The notes beneath the pieces are model-generated. The model made no database searches. It had not been told where the DNA came from and worked only from the letters and a program-made list of their open reading frames with translations. A stretch of 64,000 nucleotides of DNA from the NCBI RefSeq assembly GCF_021596505.1, contig NZ_PJIZ01000026.1:1-64000 (forward strand). Direction: 5' to 3'. Numbering within the stretch: the first letter of the stretch is position 1; every line of letters starts with the position of its first letter. The stretch comes from Nostoc sp. CMAA1605. Lineage in GTDB: Bacteria > Cyanobacteriota > Cyanobacteriia > Cyanobacteriales > Nostocaceae. Both the position numbers and the translations under genes were made by a program. This document shows positions 24,775-34,805 of the stretch, one piece after another.

Positions 24775-26505
24775 GTTAAACACCACCCTTTCCCCGCAAG
24801 GGGACGGAAACTCCTAAACTTAATACACCTAAACAACCTGAGAGTAGTAGAAGGTTAAACACCACCCTTTCCCCGCAAGGGGACGGAAACAAATAGTCCT
24901 ATGTTATCCAAATTACGAGCGATCGCCCGTTAAACACCACCCTTTCCCCGCAAGGGGACGGAAACACTCTAGCTGTAAAGCATTTGCCGCGCCGGCATTG
25001 ATAATGTTAAACACCACCCTTTCCCCGCAAGGGGACGGAAACTTTGTTTTTCTAACTAGATTGCTGTGAGGAATCACATTTGTAAGACTGCCGTTAAACA
25101 CCACCCTTTCCCCGCAAGGGGACGGAAACCTTTCCTCTACCTATTTTTCCCTTAAACTTTCCTAGAGCTAAGTTAAACACCACCCTTTCCCCGCAAGGGG
25201 ACGGAAACAAGGTTCCTATTTTTTTGATTAAGCAAACCTAAAAATATTGGAGAGTTAAACACCACCCTTTCCCCGCAAGGGGACGGAAACTTCCGCCGCC
25301 TAGTACGAGATTATGAACGGCTGCCAGAAACCCTGGCGGGAGTTAAACACCACCCTTTCCCCGCAAGGGGACGGAAACCTATCGGAAAGAAGTAGAATCT
25401 CCTCAGCAAGCTAAAGAATTCATAAGGTTAAACACCACCCTTTCCCCGCAAGGGGACGGAAACTGCGGCGTGCGTTTCGATAGCGTGGTCGTGAGCGGAC
25501 TGCCGCGAAGTTAAACACCACCCTTTCCCCGCAAGGGGACGGAAACGCAGCACCAGCTCCGGCCGTTGCTCCGCCACCACCTGCCGCAGCACCGTTAAAC
25601 ACCACCCTTTCCCCGCAAGGGGACGGAAACTTCAGTCTCCAGTTGTTACCGTTAAAATTCTTAATTTGTTAAACACCACCCTTTCCCCGCAAGGGGACGG
25701 AAACGTTTTATTCCCTGGTCTTAACCTATTTGGGCTGTTGTCAGAAGTGTGTTAAACACCACCCTTTCCCCGCAAGGGGACGGAAACTTCTAGCTCTTGC
25801 TTTCTCTTCTTCTCCAGGTTTGTTAAACACCACCCTTTCCCCGCAAGGGGACGGAAACGATCGCCTTCAAAAACACCGATGAATAAATGCTCATAAGTTA
25901 AACACCACCCTTTCCCCGCAAGGGGACGGAAACAAATTACCCTTGCTGTATTCTCGGTGCATCTTAAGAAACCAGTTAAACACCACCCTTTCCCCGCAAG
26001 GGGACGGAAACATATTTCCTGGTTGAAAAACGTCTGGGTATGTACTATGCACTCCATAGCGATCGCAAGTTAAACACCACCCTTTCCCCGCAAGGGGACG
26101 GAAACTGATCAAGAGTTTATTACTACACGCCTAGAGGTTCAACAAGTTAAACACCACCCTTTCCCCGCAAGGGGACGGAAACGCATAATGATGTAAATCG
26201 CGGTCAACTTCGGCTTCTAGTTGTTAAACACCACCCTTTCCCCGCAAGGGGACGGAAACCTTTCTCCTCTTGGTATATGTAGAGATCACCAAGAGAGAAA
26301 GAAAAAGGTTAAACACCACCCTTTCCCCGCAAGGGGACGGAAACAGTTTGATCCCACCATCAGCTTTAAGTTTAGCTTTTGCTGATTCAACGGTTACACA
26401 CTACCCTTTCCCCGCAAGGGGATGAAAACAACCAAGCACCATCTTTGAGTTCAAACTCAGGTAAACGAGTTAAACATCGCCTCTTCCCAGCAAGGGTACA
26501 AAAAC
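24775..26505 (+). CRISPR. CRISPR array, 22 repeats of 37 bp, 21 spacers, no adjacent cas genes
   Basis: Repeats start at 24775, 24854, 24929, 25006, 25093, 25172, 25254, 25342, 25427, 25510, 25594, 25668, 25751, 25822, 25897, 25975, 26069, 26146, 26223, 26308, 26393 and 26469. The first 20 are identical. Number 21 has four changes and number 22 eight, marking the old, leader-distal end. The repeat starts gttaaacaccaccc, has a ccccgcaagggg stem and ends acggaaac. From memory it resembles the Synechocystis 6803 CRISPR2 repeat, which belongs to a type III-D system. Spacers are 34-57 bp. Spacers 2 and 16 contain HIP1 sites, and spacer 19 is a near-perfect palindrome. Cas proteins must be supplied from elsewhere. 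ORFs called across the array are artefacts. Confidence 0.98.
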
Positions 26506-26516
26506 TTTAACCAGCT

Positions 26517-26756
26517 ATGACTACCATAACAATCAACGGTATGTACGATATAGAACCCCAGCACATAGACTTCATTACCCCCGAAGATGAGAACGGAGAC
26601 GAAACTGAGGATTTTATTGAGGCTTTTCAGTACCGTATAAGCTTAACGGATGAGGGCTTTGATGCCTATGATTTCGGTTATGAGGTAGTAGTAGAGAGAT
26701 CAGAGTTAGATAGCTTGTCCTACGAGATGATATTAGAAATCATTCAACCCACATAA
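26517..26756 (+). CDS. Very acidic small protein next to the CRISPR array
   Basis: 79 residues beginning 11 bases after the last eroded repeat. By my count it has 21 Asp/Glu against two Arg and no Lys, so the predicted charge is close to -19. It contains no Cys, no signal peptide and no membrane segment. I recognise no domain. Such acidity is seen in DNA-mimic proteins, but also in many unrelated small proteins, so no function is claimed. Its leader is the degenerate repeat itself, so transcription through the array could reach it. Heptamer repeats follow the stop. Confidence 0.5.
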   Translation: MTTITINGMYDIEPQHIDFITPEDENGDETEDFIEAFQYRISLTDEGFDAYDFGYEVVVERSELDSLSYEMILEIIQPT

Positions 26757-26806
26757 ATGACTAGTGACTAATGACTATTGACTAATGACCATTGACTAAT
26801 AACTAA
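26757..26806. repeat. tgactaa heptamer repeats
   Basis: About seven imperfect tgactaa/tgactat units after the acidic ORF, the same unit as in front of znuC. Confidence 0.85.
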
Positions 26807-26890
26807 CGTAGTACGATGGTGAACGGGAAAACCTCAAAACACCAGAGGCGACCTAACATTAGAGTAAAAGTCTGAAAACAAGCACACTCC

Positions 26891-29323
26891 ATGAGAATCT
26901 CTCTAAATTGGCTGCGGGAACTGGTAGAGATAAAACTAAGCCACACGGAACTAGCCGAAACCTTGACAATGGCAGGGTTTGAAGTCGAAGACATTGAAGA
27001 CCGCAGCACATGGGCTGACGGCGTTGTAGTGGGTAGAGTGCTTGAGCGTCAACCCCACCCCAACGCTGATAAACTAAGTGTCTGCACAGTCGATATCGGT
27101 GCGGCGGAAACTTTAAATATTGTCTGTGGTGCTGCTAACGTCCGGGCTGATATCTACGTTCCCATAGCGACGACAGGAACTTATTTACCCAATATTGATT
27201 TAAAAATAAAACCCGCTAAACTGCGCGGTGTTCCATCCCAAGGAATGATTTGTTCTTTAAAAGAACTCGGTTTACCCACCGATGTCGATGGAATTCATAT
27301 TTTCCCTGAAGAAAATATGACCTTGGGTAGTGATGTCCGTCCTTTATTGGGTTTAGATGACGTAATTTTAGATGTCACCGCCACCGCCAACCGTGCAGAC
27401 GCGTTGAGTATGGTAGGGATAGCGCGGGAAGTTGCAGCTTTAACTACAGCTAAGTTAAGCATTCCCGCACCAGGGGAAATCTCCATATCTCAAAACCCTG
27501 GGGCGTTGAGTTTAAAAATCGCTGATACTCAAGCTTGTCCGGCTTACATCGGCACAGTCATTGATAATGTGAAAATTGCCCCTTCTCCCGAATGGTTACA
27601 ACAACGTCTGCGGGCTGCGGGAGTGCGTCCCATTAATAATGTCGTAGATATTACCAACTATGTATTACTAGAATGGGGACAACCGCTACACGCCTTTGAC
27701 AAAGACCGTTTAAAATCCGTCGGTGCTAGTGAAAACTTCAGTATTGGTGTGCGTTTTGCTAACTCCGGTGAAACTCTCAAAACCCTAGACGGACAAACTC
27801 GCAATTTAACCACCCAAAATTTATTAATTACTGCCAACAATAAACCCGTGGCTTTAGCAGGGGTAATGGGTGGCGAAGAAACAGAAGTCCACGACGGGAC
27901 ACAAAGCCTAGTCTTAGAAGCAGCTTTATTTGATTCCGTCGCCATTCGCCGTTCTTCCCGCAATGTCGGTTTAAGAAGCGAAGCGTCAGGAAGATATGAA
28001 CGCGGTGTCAACCGTGCAGAATTAGAAGTGGCTTGTCGTCGCGCTTTGTCACTGATTATAGAATTAACCGATGGTGTGATCATCCACCAAGAAATTGCAG
28101 ATACCCGTCCTGACCCCTCTACCTGGAGTCGTTCCATTTCTCTGCGGTTAGACAGGGTAAATGAACTGTTGGGGCCTGTAATTTCAGGTGACACTGGGGA
28201 ATTAGCAGCACAAGACGTAGAAAGAATTCTCACCGCTTTGGGTTGTCAACTCACAACCACAGGCGAAAAAGTTTGGAACGTCACTGTACCCCCCTATCGC
28301 TACCGCGACTTAGAACGGGAAATTGATTTAATTGAAGAAATCGCCCGTCTCTACGGTTACGATAACTTCTGTGATACATTACCAGACAAAGCCGAAGCCG
28401 GTTATTTACCCGTAGAACAAGAATTAACCCGCAAGTTACGCGCCACCTTACGGGCTGAAGGTTTAACAGAGTTAATACAATACTCCTTAGTTAAACCAGG
28501 GGATAGCCGACAAATCGTTTTAAGTAACCCCCTATTCACCGAATATTCCGCCTTGCGTACCGATTTAATCTCTGGTTTAATCGACGCATTCCAATACAAC
28601 CTCGAACAAGGTAACGGTTCTCTCAATGGGTTTGAAATTGGGCGAATTTTCTGGCAAGAAGAAGAGGGTCTGTTAGAAAAAGATGCGATCGCTGGTATCA
28701 TGGGCGGAGACAGAACCCTGGGCAAATGGTCAAAGGGCAGTAAAGAACAACCCATGACCTGGTTTGAAGCCAAGGGAATTTTAGAAAACGTCTTCCAGCA
28801 ATTAGGCATACAAGTAGAATATCAGCCCGATTGCCGTGACGCACGCTTGCACCCAGGCCGCACCGCCTCATTATGGATTCGTGGTAATAGTTTAGGTATC
28901 TTCGGACAACTCCATCCTCAAATTCGCAGAGATAAAGGTTTACCAGAATCGGTTTACCTGTTCCAGCTAGATTTAAATGTGCTGTTAGATGCAGTAGACC
29001 AAGACGAAATACTTGTACCAGCATTTAAAGCCTATTCTACCTACCCAGCCAGCGATCGCGATATTGCTTTCTTCGCACCGGTGAAAGTTTCCGTTGCCGA
29101 ACTAGAAAAAGCAATTAACAAAGCTGGTAAAGGCTTACTAGAATCTGTAGAACTGTTTGACGAATACCGTGGTGAGAACGTCCCCCAAGGACAACGCAGT
29201 TTAGCCTTTCGTCTAGTATATCGGGCGAGCGATCGTACCCTCACCGATACCGAAGTTGAGCCGGTTCACAACAAAGTCCGCGAAGCCTTAGTTGAGAAAT
29301 TCGGCGTTAACCTCAGAAGTTAA
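26891..29323 (+). CDS. pheT: Phenylalanyl-tRNA synthetase beta subunit
   Basis: Together with PheS charges tRNA-Phe as an alpha2-beta2 enzyme. 810 residues, full length. An N-terminal tRNA-binding (EMAP-like) domain lies at about 40-150 ([19 protein letters not shown]). The B3/B4 editing domain covers about 200-400 ([23 protein letters not shown]), then B5, the core, and a C-terminal FDX-ACB domain (about 715-810, [17 protein letters not shown]). pheS is not in the window, so the subunits are unlinked, which is usual in cyanobacteria. Confidence 0.97.
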   Translation: MRISLNWLRELVEIKLSHTELAETLTMAGFEVEDIEDRSTWADGVVVGRVLERQPHPNADKLSVCTVDIGAAETLNIVCGAANVRADIYVPIATTGTYLPNIDLKIKPAKLRGVPSQGMICSLKELGLPTDVDGIHIFPEENMTLGSDVRPLLGLDDVILDVTATANRADALSMVGIAREVAALTTAKLSIPAPGEISISQNPGALSLKIADTQACPAYIGTVIDNVKIAPSPEWLQQRLRAAGVRPINNVVDITNYVLLEWGQPLHAFDKDRLKSVGASENFSIGVRFANSGETLKTLDGQTRNLTTQNLLITANNKPVALAGVMGGEETEVHDGTQSLVLEAALFDSVAIRRSSRNVGLRSEASGRYERGVNRAELEVACRRALSLIIELTDGVIIHQEIADTRPDPSTWSRSISLRLDRVNELLGPVISGDTGELAAQDVERILTALGCQLTTTGEKVWNVTVPPYRYRDLEREIDLIEEIARLYGYDNFCDTLPDKAEAGYLPVEQELTRKLRATLRAEGLTELIQYSLVKPGDSRQIVLSNPLFTEYSALRTDLISGLIDAFQYNLEQGNGSLNGFEIGRIFWQEEEGLLEKDAIAGIMGGDRTLGKWSKGSKEQPMTWFEAKGILENVFQQLGIQVEYQPDCRDARLHPGRTASLWIRGNSLGIFGQLHPQIRRDKGLPESVYLFQLDLNVLLDAVDQDEILVPAFKAYSTYPASDRDIAFFAPVKVSVAELEKAINKAGKGLLESVELFDEYRGENVPQGQRSLAFRLVYRASDRTLTDTEVEPVHNKVREALVEKFGVNLRS

Positions 29324-29372
29324 AAGCAACCCCTCTTTGTAGCCTGCAAAGAGATCAACTTTGACTCTTGCT

Positions 29373-29406
29373 CCCCTTCCCTCGTAGGGAAGGGGTTGGG
29401 GGTTAG
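29373..29406. repeat. ccccttccct palindrome, dispersed copy
   Basis: Perfect 10-bp stem ccccttccct/aggga aggggg-type arms with loop cgt and a trailing ttgggggttagg. It lies about 50 bp after the pheT stop and may double as a terminator. Related to 21801-21840 and 39266-39301. Confidence 0.65.
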
Positions 29407-29564
29407 GTTCGAGAAAAAGTTGCACACAGCGTTACTTATCACCCTTTCCTTCCTCATCCCCCAAAATTGTAGCCCGTTGCAGCACAGGGATATAATAGGC
29501 ACACCCAAAAAATCCAAAACTGAAAAATGCTAGGATTTTAACTAAATATGGCATTGGCACAGCT

Positions 29565-30137
29565 ATGTCAACCGCGCTGCAAAAATCAATCTCATTAGTA
29601 GAGTTCCTTAAACTACCAGAAACTAAACCTGCTAGTGAATTTATAGATGGTCGTATCTACCAGAAACCAATGCCACAAGGCAAACACTCCCGCCTACAAC
29701 TAAAACTTTGTAATGCAGTTAACCAAGCAACTGAAGAACAAGAAATTGCCCTAGCCTTCCCAGAATTACGTTGTACGTTTGGTGGACGTTCGATAGTGCC
29801 AGATGTTAGCGTATTTGCTTGGGAACGAATTCCCTTTGATGTGAACGGGGAAATTGAAAATACCTTTGGAATTTATCCTGACTGGACAATTGAAATTCTC
29901 TCCCCAGAACAAAATACCACCAAGGTAATTACAAATATTCTCCACTGTTTAAAACACGGCACTAAATTAGGCTGGTTAATAGATCCAGATGAACGTTTGG
30001 TGTTAGTCTTTTTGCCAGGACAACAACCTATAGAAATGACTGGCGATGAAGTATTACCTGTACCGGAATTTTTAGAATTGAATTTAACTGTTACACAGAT
30101 TTTTGCCTGGCTAAAACCAAGGAAAAGCAATACATAA
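29565..30137 (+). CDS. Uma2 family (DUF820) protein
   Basis: 190 residues with the Uma2 PD-(D/E)XK-like core. The N-terminal ASEFIDGRIYQKPMPQGKHS is followed by RSIVPDVSVF, PDWTIEILSPEQNT and KLGWLIDPDE, which carry the expected acidic and Lys positions of the fold. The family is greatly expanded in cyanobacteria and its role is unsettled; nuclease or mobile-element links have been proposed. It is paralogous to the gene at the left edge of the window. No partner gene is adjacent. Confidence 0.88.
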   Translation: MSTALQKSISLVEFLKLPETKPASEFIDGRIYQKPMPQGKHSRLQLKLCNAVNQATEEQEIALAFPELRCTFGGRSIVPDVSVFAWERIPFDVNGEIENTFGIYPDWTIEILSPEQNTTKVITNILHCLKHGTKLGWLIDPDERLVLVFLPGQQPIEMTGDEVLPVPEFLELNLTVTQIFAWLKPRKSNT

Positions 30138-30209
30138 AAAATAGCTTATTCGCGCAAATACCGTTTTCCCATAAGATGACAACAGGTAGTTAATCAATCT
30201 AAAGACATC

Positions 30210-30479
30210 ATGCCCAAATATGTTATGTGGGGTTCTTACTGCGAAGACGTTCTCGAAAAACGCGCACCTTATCGTGATGCACATCTAGCCGGTTTAGCTA
30301 AACAAAAAGAATCTGGTGTGCTAATTACAATTGGCCCTACCAAAGATGTCACCAAAGTTTTTGCTCTTTACGAAGCAGAAGACGAAGCTACTGTACGCCA
30401 ATTAGTCGAAAATGATCCCTACTGGCAAAATGGTATTTGGACTGAATACTCAGTAAAAGAGTGGATTCAAGCTTTTTAA
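30210..30479 (+). CDS. YCII-related domain protein
   Basis: 89-residue YciI-like ferredoxin-fold protein: MPKYVMWGSYCED, then RDAHLAGLAKQKESGVLITIGP, where the conserved His and Gly-rich turn occur. YciI proteins are small dimers, some with hydrolase or dehalogenase activity, most uncharacterised. It starts 72 bp after the Uma2 gene on the same strand, so they may be co-transcribed. A MITE-like repeat element begins 18 bp after the stop. Confidence 0.85.
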   Translation: MPKYVMWGSYCEDVLEKRAPYRDAHLAGLAKQKESGVLITIGPTKDVTKVFALYEAEDEATVRQLVENDPYWQNGIWTEYSVKEWIQAF

Positions 30480-30496
30480 AGCTGCTACAACTCATA

Positions 30497-30642
30497 ATAC
30501 CAATTCGCAATTCGCAATTCGCAATTCGCAATGGACTAACGTCCCGCTACGCTAACGCAATTCGCAATTCACAATTAAGAAAGTCAGATACTATATGGGT
30601 TTCAAGCTTTGCATCTGTTGCTTAATTTTGGATAATTGGTAT
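30497..30642. repeat. MITE-like element B with inverted ends
   Basis: Starts ataccaattc, ends aattggtat, giving about 9-bp terminal inverted repeats over 146 bp. Inside are ttcgcaa heptamers and the block ggactaacgtcccgctacgc, which is identical in element C (34805-34964). It has no coding capacity. The remaining 30643-31005 is AT-rich and appears to contain only the upstream region of the next gene. Confidence 0.7.
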
Positions 30643-31005
30643 AGTGTCGGCGCATAAAATATCTTTTTATGTGCCAGTTTTACTACTGTCCACTTGTTAA
30701 TATGATTTTGCGCCGAACCGTCAAATTAACACAGAATTAAGAGTTAAGTATTGCTCAAACCCCAGCAAAATATACATTTTTCAGGATGTGCTTAAAATCA
30801 TCAAAGAATATTCTTTTAATAAATATTAAAAAACTCTGGCTTTTAGTAGATGAAATTGCTATTTTGTAATTGCAATGATGAGATATAGTGACTACATTAA
30901 AATAGTCGCAGTTGTCTATACTCTGAATAACAACATCTATATACATCTGCAATGGCAAAAGCATGATTTTGCTGTAAATGTAGGTGTTCCCACAAGGTGA
31001 GACTT

Positions 31006-31419
31006 ATGAAAAAAACCCTCAAACGTGCATTTTTACCCAGCTTCATGGCTGCAAGTTTAGCCAGTCTGACTTTACTACCAGCACAGCCTGCTGCTGCTGA
31101 TAGAAGAATTGTAGAAGATACCCTAGTTGGTGCTGGTGCTGGTGCAGTTACCGGACTGTTGACGGGCTGTAATGTAGTTAGAAATGCGGCTAAGGGTGCA
31201 GCAGCCGGTGCGGCGGTAAATGGTGCTAATGGTTTAAGAAATAATCCCCGTCGTCGTAATGTAGGCCAAGATATTGCCGTTGGTGCTGGTGCTAGTACAT
31301 TGACAGGAGTAGTAATTGGTGGTAGAGGTCGATGCAACAAACCACTAAATAATGCTGTCAACGGTGCAGCCGCAGGTACAGCAGTGCATATCTGGCGTAA
31401 CAATAGACCTAGACGATAA
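31006..31419 (+). CDS. Secreted glycine-zipper-like protein
   Basis: 137 residues from the ATG at 31006, preceded by aaggtgag. A signal peptide ends near PAAADR. The mature part holds Gly/Ala-rich helices with small-xxx-small spacing (VGAGAGAVTGLLTG, AAKGAAAGAAVNGA, VGAGASTLTGVVIGG) separated by Arg-rich loops, and finishes RNNRPRR. Two Cys residues are present. Glycine-zipper proteins of this kind sit in or on the outer membrane. Function unknown. Confidence 0.7.
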   Translation: MKKTLKRAFLPSFMAASLASLTLLPAQPAAADRRIVEDTLVGAGAGAVTGLLTGCNVVRNAAKGAAAGAAVNGANGLRNNPRRRNVGQDIAVGAGASTLTGVVIGGRGRCNKPLNNAVNGAAAGTAVHIWRNNRPRR

Positions 31420-31481
31420 TTTCCCTGCAACCAACACTGAAACTGATTGTTGATTTTGTGTAACTAAAATAGAATAATCCA

Positions 31482-31523
31482 ATTTTCAGACCCTATTTTC
31501 TTGTGGAAGATAGGGTCTGAAAT
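31482..31523. terminator. Bidirectional terminator hairpin
   Basis: Long stem tttcagaccctat / atagggtctgaaa (with one interior mismatch near the loop ttgtg) and A/T tracts on both sides, between two convergent genes. Confidence 0.8.
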
Positions 31524-31546
31524 TAGAAAATCATTACCCTGCTAAT

Positions 31547-31738
31547 TTAACCCTTCAGAGCTTTTCTGAAGTTACTACGATAAGATTTATTAGCTATAAA
31601 TAAGACCGGCCATAGCAAAGCTAAACTGATGCGATTGGCAAAAGATTGGTTGAAATTAGTTCTGGTGAAACCGTTCCAAAACTTCCAAACACCACCTACA
31701 TAAATTACAATTAAACCCAAAATAATTAACTTAGGCAT
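31547..31738 (-). CDS. Small membrane protein, unknown function
   Basis: 63 residues with an N-terminal hydrophobic helix (LIILGLIVIYVGGVWKFW), a polar middle and a second hydrophobic stretch (ISLALLWPVLFIA), ending in a basic tail. It has the look of a conserved cyanobacterial membrane peptide, but I cannot name it. It is flanked by a bidirectional terminator, supporting a separate transcript. Confidence 0.6.
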   Translation of the reverse strand: MPKLIILGLIVIYVGGVWKFWNGFTRTNFNQSFANRISLALLWPVLFIANKSYRSNFRKALKG

Positions 31739-31845
31739 GGGTATTAACTCCGTTAGTTAGTGACTACACTCAAGCTAAAACATACTACATTATGTAAATA
31801 TTCTATCTCTAATACAGAAGACGGTTGGAATTGGGTATGGGAGAA

Positions 31846-31884
31846 GCAGTGCGGTTTTGGGGTCTCCCCAAGTGGAGCAACTGC
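31846..31884. repeat. Imperfect palindrome, REP-like
   Basis: gcagt ... actgc outer arms enclosing ttgggg-tc-tccccaa. It resembles interspersed hairpins of Nostoc genomes. An ORF running across it (31760-31957) is not convincing. The rest of 31739-32276 is the long leader of the next gene, with aaggagg at about 32266. Confidence 0.5.
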
Positions 31885-32276
31885 CGTCATAGGGCATAAT
31901 AGAGAGACCAAAATATTCTGTTTTTGGGTTTTCTCTTTTACTGTGTGTATTTTGTAGCACAGTGTTAAAGACTTTCTATATTACTTTTTCCTTCTGCCTG
32001 GTTGCTTGGTAAGCTGCTGGTAGCTAACATAATTAAACCTGAGTAGTAGGAATTTCATTTAGTAGCGAGTGTTGTATAAGGTTGATTTTTTAGGGTAGGC
32101 ACAGTCTACCGTAAGTATCGCCAACCCTATACAAACAGCACTGATACTTATTACCTGCTAGATGTTTCTAGCGGAAGTTCCTTATCAATCAGTGTTTGTA
32201 GGAAACTGGATAAAAACACAATACACTCTCACGGGTTTACAAGCAGCTAATAGTTGCAAAAAGTTAAGGAGGATTT

Positions 32277-34805
32277 ATGCGTGCAGTGCTGATGGCAGGC
32301 GGTTCAGGGACGCGACTTCGCCCGTTAACTTGCGATCTACCAAAACCGATGGTGCCGATTCTCAATCGACCGATCGCTGAACATATTATCAATTTACTCA
32401 AAAGACATCAAATCACAGAAGTGATTGCCACACTGCATTACTTACCTGATGTCTTGCGGGATTATTTTCAAGATGGCAGCGATTTTGGCGTACAAATGAC
32501 TTACGCCGTAGAAGAAGACCAACCTTTGGGGACAGCAGGTTGTGTAAAGAATATTGCCGAACTTTTGGATGAAACTTTTTTAGTAATTAGTGGCGATAGT
32601 ATCACAGATTTTGATTTAACAGCTGCGATCGCTTTTCATAAACAAAAACAATCAAAAGCAACTTTAATCTTAACCAGAGTTCCTAACCCCATTGAATTTG
32701 GTGTAGTAATTACAGATGCTGAAGGTAAAATTAAACGCTTTTTAGAGAAACCTTCAACTAGCGAAATTTTCTCTGATACTGTTAACACTGGTACTTATAT
32801 TCTCGAACCAGAAGTTTTAGAATATCTCCCAGACCATACAGAATGCGACTTTTCTAAAGATTTATTCCCCTTGCTGTTAGCTAAAGATGAACCAATGTAT
32901 GGTTACATCGCCCAAGGCTACTGGTGTGATGTCGGACACTTAGATGCCTATCGGGAAGCTCAATACGATGCTTTAGAAGAAAAAGTCAAACTAGATTTCG
33001 CCTATAAAGAAGAAACCTCCGGCTTATGGGTAGGACAAAACACCTACATTGACCCCTCAGCCCATATCGAAACCCCGGCGATGATTGGGAGTAACTGTCG
33101 CATTGGTGCAAGAGTGCAAATTGAAGCCGGAACAATCATTGGGGATAATGTCACCATAGGTGCAGATGCTAATCTCAAACGTCCCATTATTTGGAATGGT
33201 GCAATCATTGGTGACGAAGCCCAATTGAGTGCTTGTGTCATCTCCCGTGGAACCCGTGTAGATCGTCGCGCCCATGTCTTAGAAGCGGCGGTGGTTGGTT
33301 CTTTGTCCACCATTGGCGAAGAAGCCCAAATTAGCCCCAGTGTCAGAGTTTGGCCGAGTAAAAAAATTGAATCCGGCGCAATCTTAAACATTAACTTAAT
33401 TTGGGGTAATACTGCCCAACGTAACTTATTTGGTCAACGGGGCGTACAAGGATTAGCCAACATTGACATTACCCCAGAATTTGCGGTGAAATTGGGGGCT
33501 GCTTACGGTTCAACTTTAAAACCCCAATCCAAAGTAGCCGTTTCCCGTGACCAACGCAACGTTTCCCGCATGATTACTAGGTCATTAATTGCGGGGTTAA
33601 TGTCAGTGGGTGTAGATGTCCAAAACCTTGATTCTACAGCTATTCCCATTGCGCGGACAGTCATTCCCACCATGAAAATCGCCGGGGGAATTCATGTGCG
33701 GGTGCATCCCGATCGCCCAGACTACATCCTGATAGAATTCATGGATGGAAAAGGGATTAATATCTCCAAAGCCCAAGAAAAGAAAATCGAAGGGGCTTTC
33801 TTTAAAGAAGATATGCGCCGCGCCCTCAGCCACGAAATTGGTGATGTCGCTTACCCCAGCCAAGTCATAGACCTCTACTGCACAGCTTTTGAGAAACTAT
33901 TACACGTTTCCACCCTCCGCAACAGTCGGGCTAAGGTGGTAATTGATTACGTGTATGCGGTGTCTGGGGCAGTTCTACCGCAAATGTTAGACAAATTTGG
34001 GGCTGATGCGGTGGTTCTTAATGCCAGCTTGAATAAAAATGCTGTATCTACAACTGATAGAGAAGCATTATTAACTCAGTTGGGTCATGTGGTGGAAGCC
34101 TTAAAAGCTAACTTTGGGGTGCAGGTATCAGCCAACGGCGAACAACTGATCTTAGTTGATGAGTCTGGTTTCCCCATTCGCGGTGAACTGTTAACCGCAC
34201 TGATGGTTGATATGATTCTCACCTCTAACCCCAGAGGTACGGTAGTTGTACCGGTGCATTCATCGAGTGCAGTGGAACAAGTCGCCCGTCGTCATGATGG
34301 CCGGGTAATTCGCACCAAAGCCAATGCAACAGCCTTAATGGAAGCTTGCCAGAAAAATTCTAATGTGGTGTTGGGTGGTAGCGGTGACACTGGTTTTATC
34401 TTCCCGCACTTGCACCCAGGCTTTGATTCCATGTTCTGCATTGCCAAGATTATCGAAATGCTGACAATTCAGGAGCGATCGCTAGCTACGGTAAGATCAG
34501 AATTACCCCGCGTCATCCACAAAACCCACACCATACGCTGTCCTTGGTCGGCTAAAGGTGCATTGATGCGCTACTTAGTGGAAACTCACCCCGCCCAAAA
34601 CCTTGAACTCATCGATGGCGTGAAAATTCGGCAGCCCTTTGATGACAGTTGGCTATTAGTTTTACCAGATGCCAGTGAACCTTTAGTACATCTGTATGCT
34701 AACAGCAATGAACGTGATTGGGTAGATGAGACGGTGAGGGATTATCGTTCACGGGTGCAAACCTTTGTAGAAAGACAGCAGGAATATCACCCGGCGGAAG
34801 TGTGA
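32277..34805 (+). CDS. Sugar-1-phosphate nucleotidyltransferase fused to degenerate phosphomannomutase domain
   Basis: 842 residues. The N-terminal nucleotidyltransferase (1-235) has [13 protein letters not shown], the metal-binding SGDS and the EKP motif, and looks active on a sugar-1-phosphate, probably mannose- or glucose-1-phosphate. A left-handed hexapeptide helix spans about 250-370 ([20 protein letters not shown]). The rest has the phosphohexomutase fold ([19 protein letters not shown]). There the phospho-Ser loop TASHNP is VRVHPDRP (about 475-482) and the metal loop DGDxDR is SANGEQ (about 617-622), so mutase activity looks lost. A strong aaggagg precedes the ATG. Cyanobacterial homologues are annotated as mannose-1-phosphate guanylyltransferase. 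Confidence 0.85.
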   Translation: MRAVLMAGGSGTRLRPLTCDLPKPMVPILNRPIAEHIINLLKRHQITEVIATLHYLPDVLRDYFQDGSDFGVQMTYAVEEDQPLGTAGCVKNIAELLDETFLVISGDSITDFDLTAAIAFHKQKQSKATLILTRVPNPIEFGVVITDAEGKIKRFLEKPSTSEIFSDTVNTGTYILEPEVLEYLPDHTECDFSKDLFPLLLAKDEPMYGYIAQGYWCDVGHLDAYREAQYDALEEKVKLDFAYKEETSGLWVGQNTYIDPSAHIETPAMIGSNCRIGARVQIEAGTIIGDNVTIGADANLKRPIIWNGAIIGDEAQLSACVISRGTRVDRRAHVLEAAVVGSLSTIGEEAQISPSVRVWPSKKIESGAILNINLIWGNTAQRNLFGQRGVQGLANIDITPEFAVKLGAAYGSTLKPQSKVAVSRDQRNVSRMITRSLIAGLMSVGVDVQNLDSTAIPIARTVIPTMKIAGGIHVRVHPDRPDYILIEFMDGKGINISKAQEKKIEGAFFKEDMRRALSHEIGDVAYPSQVIDLYCTAFEKLLHVSTLRNSRAKVVIDYVYAVSGAVLPQMLDKFGADAVVLNASLNKNAVSTTDREALLTQLGHVVEALKANFGVQVSANGEQLILVDESGFPIRGELLTALMVDMILTSNPRGTVVVPVHSSSAVEQVARRHDGRVIRTKANATALMEACQKNSNVVLGGSGDTGFIFPHLHPGFDSMFCIAKIIEMLTIQERSLATVRSELPRVIHKTHTIRCPWSAKGALMRYLVETHPAQNLELIDGVKIRQPFDDSWLLVLPDASEPLVHLYANSNERDWVDETVRDYRSRVQTFVERQQEYHPAEV

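Noticed and set aside
25752-26112. Overlapping minus-strand ORFs of 101 and 73 residues inside the CRISPR array
   Set aside because: They translate the repeat over and over (the same residue block recurs), so they are artefacts of repeat periodicity, not genes. The same holds for the ORFs at 24913-25104 and 25420-25605.
26517-26756. Calling the acidic ORF an anti-CRISPR protein
   Set aside because: Acidity and location alone are not enough, and no known anti-CRISPR motif or associated regulator is visible.
31760-31957. 65-residue plus-strand ORF
   Set aside because: It crosses a palindromic repeat, has no ribosome-binding site and shows no recognisable family.
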